The notes below the pieces were generated by a model, which was not told the origin of the DNA, searched no databases, and saw only the letters and a program-made list of their open reading frames with translations. Position numbers and translations under genes: made by a program. Below, one piece after another: positions 25,980 through 32,792 of a stretch of 32,792 nt of DNA; positions within the stretch are counted from its first letter, which is position 1; each line of letters opens with the position of its first letter. This DNA comes from Candidatus Marinamargulisbacteria bacterium SCGC AG-410-N11. Lineage in GTDB: Bacteria; Margulisbacteria; Marinamargulisbacteria; GCA-2716485; AG-410-N11. The stretch spans positions 1 to 32,792 of the forward strand of contig QFBS01000017.1 in assembly GCA_003265895.1 (NCBI GenBank). Reading direction: 5' to 3'.

Positions 25980-27248
25980 ATGACTATGACAATAGAACAA
26001 GTAGAAAATATTAATGAAATAAATAAAGTCGATAAAGAAGTTTATGACTTAATAAACTTAGAACGTCAACGACAACAAGATAAAATTGAGTTAATTGCAT
26101 CCGAAAACTTTACATCAAAAGCTGTTATGCAAGCACAAGGTACTTGTTTAACTAATAAATATGCAGAAGGATTACCTCATAAGCGATATTATGGAGGCTG
26201 TGAACATGTTGATTTAGTTGAAGAAATAGCGATTAATAGAGCTAAGCAATTATTCAACGCGGAAGCGGTTAACGTTCAACCTCATTCAGGCGCTCAAGCT
26301 AACATTGCTGTGTATACTGCATTACTAAAGCCTGGTGATACAGTAATGGGTATGAACCTATCACATGGGGGACATTTAACGCATGGTTCACCTGTTAATT
26401 TTTCAGGTAAATTTTACAATATCGTATCATATGGTGTAGATAAAGAAACTGAGCATATTAATTATGATGAATTAGCCGACTTAGCAAGTAAACATAAACC
26501 AAAGTTAATAATAGCAGGGGCATCGGCATACCCTAGAACAATTCATTTTGATAAAATAGCTGAAATAGCTAAATTGAATGGGTCTTATTTCTTTTGCGAT
26601 ATGGCTCATATTGCAGGATTAGTTGCGGCTGGACTTCATCCAAATCCTGTTGAGGTAGCAGATATTGTATCCTCGACAACTCATAAAACTTTAAGAGGGC
26701 CTAGGGGAGGAATAATTTGCTGTAAAGAAAATTTTATAAAAGAAATAAATAAATCAGTATTTCCAGGAACTCAGGGCGGTCCTTTAATGCATGTAATTGC
26801 TGGAAAAGCCATTGCATTTAAAGAAGCGTTAACCGATTCATTTAGGGATTATCAGTTACAAGTAATAAAAAATGCTCAGCAATTAGCTAGTTCATTTTCA
26901 GAAAAAGGGTTTAAAGTAGTTTCAGGAGGAACAGATAATCATTTAGTTTTAGTAGATTTAAGAAATAAGAATTTAACTGGAAAGCAGGCTGAAGAAGCTC
27001 TTGATAGAGTAGGGATTACCGTAAATAAAAATACAGTTCCATTTGATACACAGAGCCCATTTGTTACATCTGGAATTAGAATTGGAACAGCGGCTATGAC
27101 AACCAGAGGATTAAAAGCGAGTGAAATGCAGCAAATAGGTGAAATGATGACCACTGTATTAGATAATATAGAAAATGAAGCAATAATAGCTAAAGTAAGT
27201 AAAGATGTTTTAGATTTAACATCAAAATTTCCATTATATAACGACTAA
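25980..27248 (+). CDS. glyA: Serine hydroxymethyltransferase (GlyA)
   Basis: 422 residues, normal length. PLP enzyme converting serine and tetrahydrofolate to glycine and 5,10-methylene-THF. Motifs are ELIASENF (37-44), LTNKYAEG, the PLP-lysine segment [13 protein letters not shown] (K236), [11 protein letters not shown], and [16 protein letters not shown] near the C-terminus. AAAGGTGTAAAATG gives the ribosome site; an ATG two codons later is an equally placed alternative. Upstream, a TTGTTC-17-TAGAAT pair (25918-25946) is a weak promoter candidate. I see no riboswitch fold in the 200-bp divergent gap. It leads the plus-strand run glyA-pheA-serS. Confidence 0.97.
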   Translation: MTMTIEQVENINEINKVDKEVYDLINLERQRQQDKIELIASENFTSKAVMQAQGTCLTNKYAEGLPHKRYYGGCEHVDLVEEIAINRAKQLFNAEAVNVQPHSGAQANIAVYTALLKPGDTVMGMNLSHGGHLTHGSPVNFSGKFYNIVSYGVDKETEHINYDELADLASKHKPKLIIAGASAYPRTIHFDKIAEIAKLNGSYFFCDMAHIAGLVAAGLHPNPVEVADIVSSTTHKTLRGPRGGIICCKENFIKEINKSVFPGTQGGPLMHVIAGKAIAFKEALTDSFRDYQLQVIKNAQQLASSFSEKGFKVVSGGTDNHLVLVDLRNKNLTGKQAEEALDRVGITVNKNTVPFDTQSPFVTSGIRIGTAAMTTRGLKASEMQQIGEMMTTVLDNIENEAIIAKVSKDVLDLTSKFPLYND

Positions 27249-27261
27249 TTTAGTTTTAAAT

Positions 27262-28110
27262 ATGAATAAGTTTGGATACTTAGGCCCTCAAGGAACATTT
27301 TCTCAATTTGCCTTAAAGAAATATTTAGAAAATGTTTCAGAGCGATTTAATACTATACAGTGTGGATCTATTCTTCAATTGTATAATGCAATTAAAGATA
27401 ATGATGTAAATAAAATTATTGTACCTTATGAAAATTCTGTTGAGGGCGCTGTTAATACATCGCTAGATCATTTAATAAATTTAGACGATTCATTATCAAT
27501 AACAGATGAGATTATTATTCCAATAGAACAATCAATATTAGCTAAACAACCAATATCCTTAGATAAGGTTAGTGATATTTTTTCTCATCCTCAACCCATT
27601 GCTCAATGCCAGAATTTCATTAATACACATTGTATAAATGCAAAGCTACATAACGTAGTATCAACAGCAAGAGCTGCTAAACTTATTCAAGAAGATAATC
27701 TAACTTATTCAGCAGTAATTGGTCATGAAAGTCTTGCGGACATATATTCTTTAAACATAATTAAACGTCAAATTAATGATAAAAAAAATAACTGTACAAG
27801 GTTTGTAATTATCTCAAAAGATAAAACGTTACCGACAAATAATGATTTAACATCAATTGTATTTTCAACAATTAAAGATACACCAGGTAGTTTGTATGCT
27901 ATATTAGGCGAGTTTGCTAAATCAAATATTAATTTAACTAAAATTTTATCAAGACCTAGAAAAAATCTATTAGGAGAATATTTATTTTTTATTGAAGCAG
28001 AGGGGCATAGGTCAGATAAAAAACTAAAAGAAATTTTAAGTAGAGTTAAAAAGAAGTCATCATTTTTTAAGTGGTTAGGATCATATAAAAGAGGAGAGAA
28101 TCATGCTTAA
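27262..28110 (+). CDS. pheA: Prephenate dehydratase (PheA), ACT domain with altered ESRP loop
   Basis: 282 residues. Converts prephenate to phenylpyruvate in phenylalanine synthesis. The catalytic PDT domain spans ~1-185, with [10 protein letters not shown] (6-15), [10 protein letters not shown] (55-64) and the active-site NCTRF (177-181; T179). The ACT regulatory domain follows (~198-278) with [10 protein letters not shown], corresponding to the GALV segment. The phenylalanine-binding ESRP motif reads LSRP (L229 in place of Glu). There is no chorismate mutase domain. It starts 13 bp after glyA without a clear SD and overlaps serS by 8 bp. Confidence 0.93.
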   Translation: MNKFGYLGPQGTFSQFALKKYLENVSERFNTIQCGSILQLYNAIKDNDVNKIIVPYENSVEGAVNTSLDHLINLDDSLSITDEIIIPIEQSILAKQPISLDKVSDIFSHPQPIAQCQNFINTHCINAKLHNVVSTARAAKLIQEDNLTYSAVIGHESLADIYSLNIIKRQINDKKNNCTRFVIISKDKTLPTNNDLTSIVFSTIKDTPGSLYAILGEFAKSNINLTKILSRPRKNLLGEYLFFIEAEGHRSDKKLKEILSRVKKKSSFFKWLGSYKRGENHA

Positions 28111-29374
28111 TCCCAAATTAATTAGAGATAATACAGATAAAGTAAAAGATAAATTATTGTCTAGGGGGTTTCAAGAAGAACAATTTAATCAATATATTAC
28201 ATTAGATAGTAAGTGGCGAGCATTATTGCAAGACGTTGAACAGCTCAAGCAAGACCAAAATAAAATGATACCTAAAGGAAAGCCATCTCCAGAGCAATTA
28301 GAAACGCTGAAAAAATTATCATCGTCAATTAAAGAAAAGCAAGAGCAATTAAAAGAAACAGAAGATAAACTTAAACTAATAGCCTTAACAATTCCAAATG
28401 TTCCTTTAGACAGCGTCCCCTATGGGACGTCAGAAGACGATAACGTAGAAATAAAAAAAGTAGGAGAACCTCAACAATTTGATTTTCAGGTTAAATCTCA
28501 TGATGAAATAGGTATTGATTTAGATATTTTAGATTTTGAAACAGCTGCTAAAATTACAGGGTCTAGATTTGTGTTATATAAAGGACTAGGTGCTAAATTA
28601 GAAAGAGCATTAATAAACTTTATGTTAGAAACTCATGAAGATAACGGATATACAGAGTATTTACTACCAGCAATTGTTAATCGAGATTCTCTATATGGCA
28701 CTGGACAATTACCTAAATTTGAAGACGACCAATTTAAATTAAGTGATACGGATTACTATTTAAGCCCTACAGCAGAAGTTCAATTAACAAATATATTTAG
28801 AGATGAAGTGATAGAAGAATCTAGATTACCTATAAATATAACAGCCTATACTCCTTGTTTTAGAAAAGAAGCAGGTTCATATGGAAAAGATATAAAAGGG
28901 TTAATTAGACAGCATCAATTTAATAAAATTGAATTAGTTAAAATAGTTAATCCAAAAAATTCAGAATATGAACTTGAGAAGTTATTGAATAATGCAGAAA
29001 AAATTCTTCAATTATTAGAGATCCCTTATAGAGTTGTAACATTATGTACGGGAGACTTAGGATTTACATCTGCAAAAACCTATGACATCGAAGTGTGGTT
29101 ACCAAGTCAAGGAAAATATAGAGAGATTTCGTCTTGTTCAAATTTTCTTGATTTTCAATCAAGAAGAGCTATGATAAGATATAAAAATATAGAAGAAAAC
29201 AAAACAAACTACGTACATACACTAAATGGATCAGGACTTGCAGTAGGAAGAACCGTTGCCGCAGTAATAGAGAATTATCAAACAAAAGATGGTAATATAA
29301 GAATACCTGAAGTACTAAAAAAATATTTAAAAGTTGAGGAAATTAAGTGTCTGAAGAAAATAACAAGTTTATAA
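28103..29374 (+). CDS. serS: Seryl-tRNA synthetase
   Basis: 423 residues, normal for bacterial SerRS, a class II enzyme. The N-terminal coiled-coil arm (~30-100, rich in Lys/Glu/Gln) that grips the long variable arm of tRNA-Ser is clear. Class II motif 2 appears as [14 protein letters not shown] followed by RQHQF, and motif 3 as [16 protein letters not shown]. The TAEVQL serine-site segment is present. ATG follows AGGAG inside pheA. The 3' end overlaps the ArsR-like gene by 28 bp. Confidence 0.97.
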   Translation: MLNPKLIRDNTDKVKDKLLSRGFQEEQFNQYITLDSKWRALLQDVEQLKQDQNKMIPKGKPSPEQLETLKKLSSSIKEKQEQLKETEDKLKLIALTIPNVPLDSVPYGTSEDDNVEIKKVGEPQQFDFQVKSHDEIGIDLDILDFETAAKITGSRFVLYKGLGAKLERALINFMLETHEDNGYTEYLLPAIVNRDSLYGTGQLPKFEDDQFKLSDTDYYLSPTAEVQLTNIFRDEVIEESRLPINITAYTPCFRKEAGSYGKDIKGLIRQHQFNKIELVKIVNPKNSEYELEKLLNNAEKILQLLEIPYRVVTLCTGDLGFTSAKTYDIEVWLPSQGKYREISSCSNFLDFQSRRAMIRYKNIEENKTNYVHTLNGSGLAVGRTVAAVIENYQTKDGNIRIPEVLKKYLKVEEIKCLKKITSL

Positions 29375-29655
29375 CATTTTTTAAAGCATTAGCAAATGAA
29401 GAAAGAATTGAAATTGTTCGTTTATTAAAAAAGAACGACGAAATGTTCGCTCAAGATGTTGAAAAAAAGTTTTATTTAGAGCAGTCAACAACATCTCATC
29501 ATTTAAATATGTTAAAACGAGCGGGTATTACTAAATCTAGAAAAGAAGGGCGTAAAGTCTTTTACTCGATAGACTATGATTCTTTTAAAGAAATGTGGAT
29601 TTTGTTTGGAAAAGCAATTATTGATAATAATTTAAATATAAAGAACCTATCATAA
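29347..29655 (+). CDS. ArsR-family winged-helix transcriptional regulator
   Basis: 102 residues. [14 protein letters not shown] and the recognition helix region [17 protein letters not shown], then a beta-wing ([13 protein letters not shown]), are standard for the ArsR/SmtB fold. It has no cysteine, so the classic metal-sensing CxC site is absent; it may sense something else or act constitutively. The start is GTG at 29347 with GAGG 7-8 bases upstream, inside serS. It heads a run of small unknown genes, which it might control. It could be autoregulated, but I see no operator palindrome. Confidence 0.85.
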   Translation: MSEENNKFITFFKALANEERIEIVRLLKKNDEMFAQDVEKKFYLEQSTTSHHLNMLKRAGITKSRKEGRKVFYSIDYDSFKEMWILFGKAIIDNNLNIKNLS

Positions 29656-29733
29656 TTTATCAATACATGTTTTAAATTCTTTTTTTCGATATCAGTTATA
29701 AAAGGAACAAAAATAAAATTTACGGATAATTTT

Positions 29734-30045
29734 ATGGGAAAAAAAGATAAGTTACAAACTTCAAATTTTATACCTGCTAGTATTAAGCGGCAAATCAGAT
29801 ATGAAGAAATATTAAAATTAGTCATTCCGCACTTAGGGACGCATACAGGCAAGATTATTGTTGCTCAAATTTTAATTTCGTTAAAATTAGAAGGGGTTAT
29901 TAAGGACGATTTTAGTCAAAAAGATATTGACATGGTTAATACTATTAAAGATGCAATTTTTCTTGATGAAAACAAACTTAAAGATGCGTTAAATTTACAT
30001 GCAAAATTAATTGAGGACTCTAAACATGACAGATTACAATCCTAA
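29734..30045 (+). CDS. Hypothetical protein (103 aa)
   Basis: Not recognised. 103 residues, predicted mostly helical and soluble, basic at the N-terminus (MGKKDKLQTSNF). A central hydrophobic stretch (IIVAQILISLKLEGVI) is too polar at its edges for a clear membrane helix. A 78-bp gap separates it from the ArsR-like gene. Its end overlaps the 62-aa gene by 20 bp, suggesting coupled translation. Size and context would fit a small adaptor or chaperone, but nothing in the sequence proves that. Confidence 0.65.
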   Translation: MGKKDKLQTSNFIPASIKRQIRYEEILKLVIPHLGTHTGKIIVAQILISLKLEGVIKDDFSQKDIDMVNTIKDAIFLDENKLKDALNLHAKLIEDSKHDRLQS

Positions 30046-30214
30046 TTTTTTCAAGCCAAGAGTATCAGAAAAATTAAAACAAGTAGCGAAAAGTCAATTA
30101 AAGGATATGGGATTAAACCCAGATTTATTAGAGGATATTGATAAAGAAGTGGGTGGAAAAGAACATTCTTCAATAGAAATTCCTGATAACAACAATGATA
30201 AGTTAATTGTATAA
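30026..30214 (+). CDS. Hypothetical small protein (62 aa)
   Basis: Not recognised. The start at ATG 30026 is chosen because TTGAGGA sits 8 bases upstream; a TTG five codons earlier lies on that ribosome site itself. It opens MTDYNPNFFKPRV, has a short amphipathic helix (SEKLKQVAKSQLKDMG) and an acidic end. It overlaps the 103-aa gene by 20 bp and is followed 2 bp later by the 102-aa gene. The three are probably one unit. Confidence 0.6.
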   Translation: MTDYNPNFFKPRVSEKLKQVAKSQLKDMGLNPDLLEDIDKEVGGKEHSSIEIPDNNNDKLIV

Positions 30215-30216
30215 TT

Positions 30217-30525
30217 ATGGTAGAATTTCAACCAATTGATCAATCGTCAAAATTTAATAAACAGATAAAAAATGATAAAACAAATCAAACCGCTGGTACA
30301 TCATTTGAAGCACTTTTAGGAGAGAAGGTAAGTAAAGGTCAAATTTATGTACCTCCAGCTGAAAAAATAAAAAAGACAAAATTTAGAAGTAAAAAGGATA
30401 AGATAGAAAAAGGTGAAGGTATTGAAGAAGTGGAAGAAGATGAATCTATTTATAAAACAGTGAAAGATTTAAAAAAGAAATTAAAAGCTTTAGAAGAGCT
30501 CGAACGAAAAAACTTAGGTATTTAG
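30217..30525 (+). CDS. Hypothetical charged protein with C-terminal coiled coil (102 aa)
   Basis: Not recognised. The N-terminal half is polar and probably disordered, with a short hydrophobic patch (TSFEALLGEKV). The second half is extremely charged (KKTKFRSKKDK, then EEVEEDE) and ends in a predicted coiled coil (~82-99, TVKDLKKKLKALEELERK). It has no cysteine and no signal peptide. It starts 2 bp after the 62-aa gene without its own SD. Its TAG lies 12 bp inside the convergent lpxC gene. Confidence 0.6.
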   Translation: MVEFQPIDQSSKFNKQIKNDKTNQTAGTSFEALLGEKVSKGQIYVPPAEKIKKTKFRSKKDKIEKGEGIEEVEEDESIYKTVKDLKKKLKALEELERKNLGI

Positions 30526-31362
30526 ATTAAATAAGTGAGCATATTGATATGCAAGTTTCTTTGTAAATTGACTAGCTAAAGCATGTCCTGACTGAATACC
30601 AATAACATGCCCAATAATCGGTCTATTTAGTATCCAGCAATCACCAATTAAATCCAGTAGTTTATGCCTAACTAGCTCATCCTCAAACCTAAGTTTATTC
30701 ATATATCCATCATCTTTAATAACAACAGCATTATCAACGGATCCGCCTTTAGCTAGCCCTTTTTCTAAAAGAGAAAGATATTCATTATAAAATCCATATG
30801 TTCTAGCGGGAGCAATTTGATTAATATAATTTTCTTGAGATAATTTCATTCCAAAAAACTGAACACCAATAAATGATTTGGGATAACTCAAGAAATAAGA
30901 AAAAGTAGGGTATTTACTAGGAAGACAAATAATAGAAGCATCGTTTGATTTAAGTATTGTTTTAGACTTTATTATAATAGGCTGTTTTTGTTCATTTAAA
31001 GACTTTATTCCTGATTTAATAAAAGCATTAATAAACGTTAGAGAACTACCATCAAAAATCGGAACCTCATCGTTATTAATATCAATGAGTAAATTATCAA
31101 GACCTAATCCAGCACAAGCAGAAAGAAGGTGCTCGGGTGTTTTTATAATAATATTATTTCTACTTAATAATGTTGCACGGTTATATTCTTTTAAAAATTC
31201 AATAGTAGCCGGAATTAAACAATTATTCTGATCAATACGTTTAAAAACAATTCCATGGTTAGCAGGAGCAGGGTGAATTGTAATAGTAACTTGTTGATTG
31301 GTATGGATGCCATAACCTTTAATTGTAAATGAGTTTTCTATTGTTTTTTGATATATAGTCAA
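30514..31362 (-). CDS. lpxC: UDP-3-O-acyl-N-acetylglucosamine deacetylase LpxC
   Basis: 282 residues. Zinc hydrolase of the committed step of lipid A synthesis, so the cell makes LPS or a related glycolipid. Metal and catalytic residues are visible: E77-H78 in TPEHLLSA, H233 and D237 in RHKLLDLIGD, and H260 in SGHALASQF. The early GYGIH motif (16-20) is normal. The start is TTG at 31362 with GGAG 7 bases upstream; no ATG fits. It lies one base after the aroK-like gene and overlaps the tail of the convergent 102-aa gene. Confidence 0.96.
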   Translation of the reverse strand: MTIYQKTIENSFTIKGYGIHTNQQVTITIHPAPANHGIVFKRIDQNNCLIPATIEFLKEYNRATLLSRNNIIIKTPEHLLSACAGLGLDNLLIDINNDEVPIFDGSSLTFINAFIKSGIKSLNEQKQPIIIKSKTILKSNDASIICLPSKYPTFSYFLSYPKSFIGVQFFGMKLSQENYINQIAPARTYGFYNEYLSLLEKGLAKGGSVDNAVVIKDDGYMNKLRFEDELVRHKLLDLIGDCWILNRPIIGHVIGIQSGHALASQFTKKLAYQYAHLFNLNT

Positions 31363-31363
31363 T

Positions 31364-31882
31364 TTATAACTCCAACTGAGGTTTAATTAATGATAATAAG
31401 TTTTGAGATTGTATTTTAACATTAAACGGGGATTTAATTGTAACGGTAATATCACTATATTTTGAATATAAAGGGTATCTAGAATTGAATAAATCATAAA
31501 AATTATCAGCACCTTTAAATACAACTCCTCTGGTAGATAAATTATTCAATCTAGAATAAATATTATGAGCGGTATCATTTAAAAAAATAACGATGGTATT
31601 TTTTTTGAGATAGCTCATAGCTAGTGACGAGTATATTACGCTACCACCTGTAGAGATAATCATTTTGGGTGTTATGTCAAAATTAAGTATCAATTGCTCC
31701 TCTAATTCTAAAAATAGTTTTTCATCATTGTTATTAATAAAGTTATAAATAGTTTGACTAATACTTGATTCAATTAATTGATCGGTATCAAAAAAGCGAT
31801 AAGTGAGAAGTTTTGAGAGTTGTTTGCCGATAACTGTTTTACCAACGCCACACATTCCAATTAATGTAATTGATTGTTTCAT
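31364..31882 (-). CDS. aroK: Shikimate-kinase-family protein (AroK-like) with altered substrate residues
   Basis: 172 residues, normal length. The P-loop GMCGVGKT is at 9-16, with FFDTD (30-34, the shikimate/Mg aspartates), the LID arginine R118 and R135 in SRYPLY as in shikimate kinases. Two substrate-site features differ. The Arg of the usual FRxxE motif is Leu (F57-L58-E59-L60-E61), and the GGG motif is GGS (79-81). It may still make shikimate 3-phosphate for the aromatic pathway that feeds PheA, or it may act on another substrate. It is divergent from ridA, with 98 bp between them that hold TATAAT-like boxes on both strands. It is followed directly by lpxC. Confidence 0.85.
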   Translation of the reverse strand: MKQSITLIGMCGVGKTVIGKQLSKLLTYRFFDTDQLIESSISQTIYNFINNNDEKLFLELEEQLILNFDITPKMIISTGGSVIYSSLAMSYLKKNTIVIFLNDTAHNIYSRLNNLSTRGVVFKGADNFYDLFNSRYPLYSKYSDITVTIKSPFNVKIQSQNLLSLIKPQLEL

Positions 31883-31980
31883 AATAATATAATTATAAAG
31901 TTATTTTATTTAGCTTGGAAAGAAATAGTTTAATCTGCAATAATATAATTTATAAAAAGATTTTCTTTTAAGGAGTTTAA

Positions 31981-32382
31981 ATGCAAGTTGAAAAATTAAA
32001 TATAAAAAAAATAAATACAAATAATGCCCCTCAACCATTAGGGCATTACGAACAAGCAATTGTATATAATGGCATTGTATATGTATCAGGACAACTACCA
32101 CTAGACATGGCAAATAATTTAGAAGTGCCGACATCAATTGAAGAACAAACGGAGTTAACATTAAAAAACTTAGAAAAAGTATTAATAGCATCGAATTCAT
32201 CTCGAGAAAGTGTTTTAAAGACAACTATTTTTATTTCTGACATATCTTATTGGGCAAAAGCAAATGAAATATATAAAACATTTTTTGGAGATCATAAGCC
32301 CGCCCGTTCGGCTGTTCCAACAAAGGATTTACCAAAAGGCTGTTTAATTGAAATTGAGGCTATTGCAGCTCAATTAGGTTAA
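31981..32382 (+). CDS. ridA: RidA/YjgF-family enamine/imine deaminase
   Basis: 133 residues, normal length. Hydrolyses reactive 2-aminoacrylate-type enamines formed by PLP enzymes; works as a trimer in the cytoplasm. Family marks are YVSGQLPLD (34-42), PARSAV with the carboxylate-binding R109, and LIEIEAIA with E124. A strong SD (AAGGAG, 5 bases before the ATG) precedes the start. It is followed 4 bp later by the GT-39-like gene, though a functional link is not apparent. Confidence 0.95.
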   Translation: MQVEKLNIKKINTNNAPQPLGHYEQAIVYNGIVYVSGQLPLDMANNLEVPTSIEEQTELTLKNLEKVLIASNSSRESVLKTTIFISDISYWAKANEIYKTFFGDHKPARSAVPTKDLPKGCLIEIEAIAAQLG

Positions 32383-32386
32383 GGTT

Positions 32387-32792
32387 ATGTTAAATTATAT
32401 ATTACAGTCACCATTATTTAAATTTCTTTGCATATCTTGTTTGATTTTTGGATTACCTTTTATTTATTTTCCGTTAACAGATGGTGATATTGTAAACTGG
32501 ACATCGGCAGCCTCTGAGTTAAACGCTACCAAGAATTTTTTAACAGGAGCTAATGATCAAGGGCATGGACCATTAATGGTTTGGACAGGAGCTATTATAA
32601 TAGCGATATTTAAAAAATCATTTTTTTGGTTAAATAGCTTTAATTATCTAATGAGTTTAATAGGTGTTGTTGTAACCTATTTTTTTTCTAAAAAGTTTTG
32701 GAACAATAGCCATATTACAACAACGTCTATAATTTTATTTATAACGAGTATATCCGTTGTATATTTATCAAGAACCCCAATGTATGATTGGC
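32387..32792 (+). CDS. GT-39/ArnT-like membrane glycosyltransferase, N-terminal part (cut by window)
   Basis: 135 codons are visible and the frame is open at the right edge. An N-terminal helix (~8-27) ends at the acidic loop PLTDGDIVNW, which matches the position of the catalytic aspartate loop of PMT/ArnT/GT-39 proteins. Next come DQGHGPLMVW, two more helices and RTPMYDW near the edge, the second family mark (R..xYDxP). Such proteins move a lipid-linked sugar to lipid A, protein or glycan at the outer face of the inner membrane. AAGG lies close before ATG 32387. The acceptor cannot be inferred, although lpxC is close by. Confidence 0.75.
   Translation, partial: MLNYILQSPLFKFLCISCLIFGLPFIYFPLTDGDIVNWTSAASELNATKNFLTGANDQGHGPLMVWTGAIIIAIFKKSFFWLNSFNYLMSLIGVVVTYFFSKKFWNNSHITTTSIILFITSISVVYLSRTPMYDW

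Noticed and set aside
26939..27154. 71-codon minus-strand frame within glyA.
   Set aside because: Antisense shadow of conserved GlyA sequence.
29574..29852. 92-codon minus-strand frame over the ArsR end and the 103-aa gene start.
   Set aside because: Conflicts with two better-supported plus-strand genes and has no start signal.
31910..32243. Two minus-strand frames opposite ridA.
   Set aside because: Antisense to a clearly recognised RidA; no ribosome site.
1302..32382. TGA used as a sense codon (Trp or Gly).
   Set aside because: The conserved genes read through fully with no in-frame TGA, and their tryptophans are TGG; only the absence of TGA stops is notable.

Overview
The window is compact, strongly AT-rich bacterial chromosome. 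LpxC (lipid A synthesis), a GT-39/ArnT-like membrane glycosyltransferase start and a lipoprotein-type solute-binding protein point to a Gram-negative envelope. A 7TM-HD (PgpH-like) cyclic-di-AMP phosphodiesterase points away from typical Proteobacteria, although the 1592-residue NAD-glutamate dehydrogenase is a type best known from Proteobacteria and Actinobacteria. PheA, GlyA and an AroK-like kinase suggest it keeps some amino-acid biosynthesis. I cannot name the phylum; an uncultured lineage such as Margulisbacteria or a similar candidate phylum is only a guess. All 28 apparently intact genes with a visible stop end in TAA or TAG, never TGA.

Layout. (1) 1-8683, minus strand, reads as one operon running miaA > 7TM-HD phosphodiesterase > ybeY > dgkA-like > CorC-like > 746-aa six-hairpin glycosidase-like protein > RlmD-like methyltransferase (cut by the window edge). 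Several of its genes overlap. (2) 8808-8957, plus, is a 49-codon small gene convergent with the very large NAD-GDH (minus). (3) 13904-18468 holds coaX (plus), then a PfkB/adenosine-kinase-like gene and ileS (minus). (4) 18596-21266 looks accessory: a 513-aa unrecognised protein with a possible papain-like C-terminal domain, then small genes of 70 codons (broken by two in-frame stops), 68 aa and 39 aa. Each has a strong Shine-Dalgarno (SD) sequence; the 68-aa and 39-aa genes each have a hairpin downstream, and two of the three share a promoter layout. (5) 21372-25732, minus, is a peptide-type ABC importer in the order binding lipoprotein > DppB > DppC > a single ATPase. (6) 25980-30525, plus, runs glyA, pheA, serS, an ArsR-type regulator and three small unrecognised genes. 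(7) 30514-31882, minus, holds lpxC and an aroK-like gene. (8) 31981-end, plus, holds ridA and a truncated GT-39-like gene.

No tRNA, rRNA, CRISPR array or insertion sequence was seen. No stretch longer than 300 bases lacks a gene once the small genes are counted. The best candidates for something undescribed are the 513-aa protein with its neighbouring small-gene cassettes (18.6-21.3 kb). Next come several housekeeping enzymes with altered signature residues: IleRS zinc knuckle, DppD signature, AroK shikimate site and PheA ACT loop. All functional calls come from motif reading by eye, with no database search.
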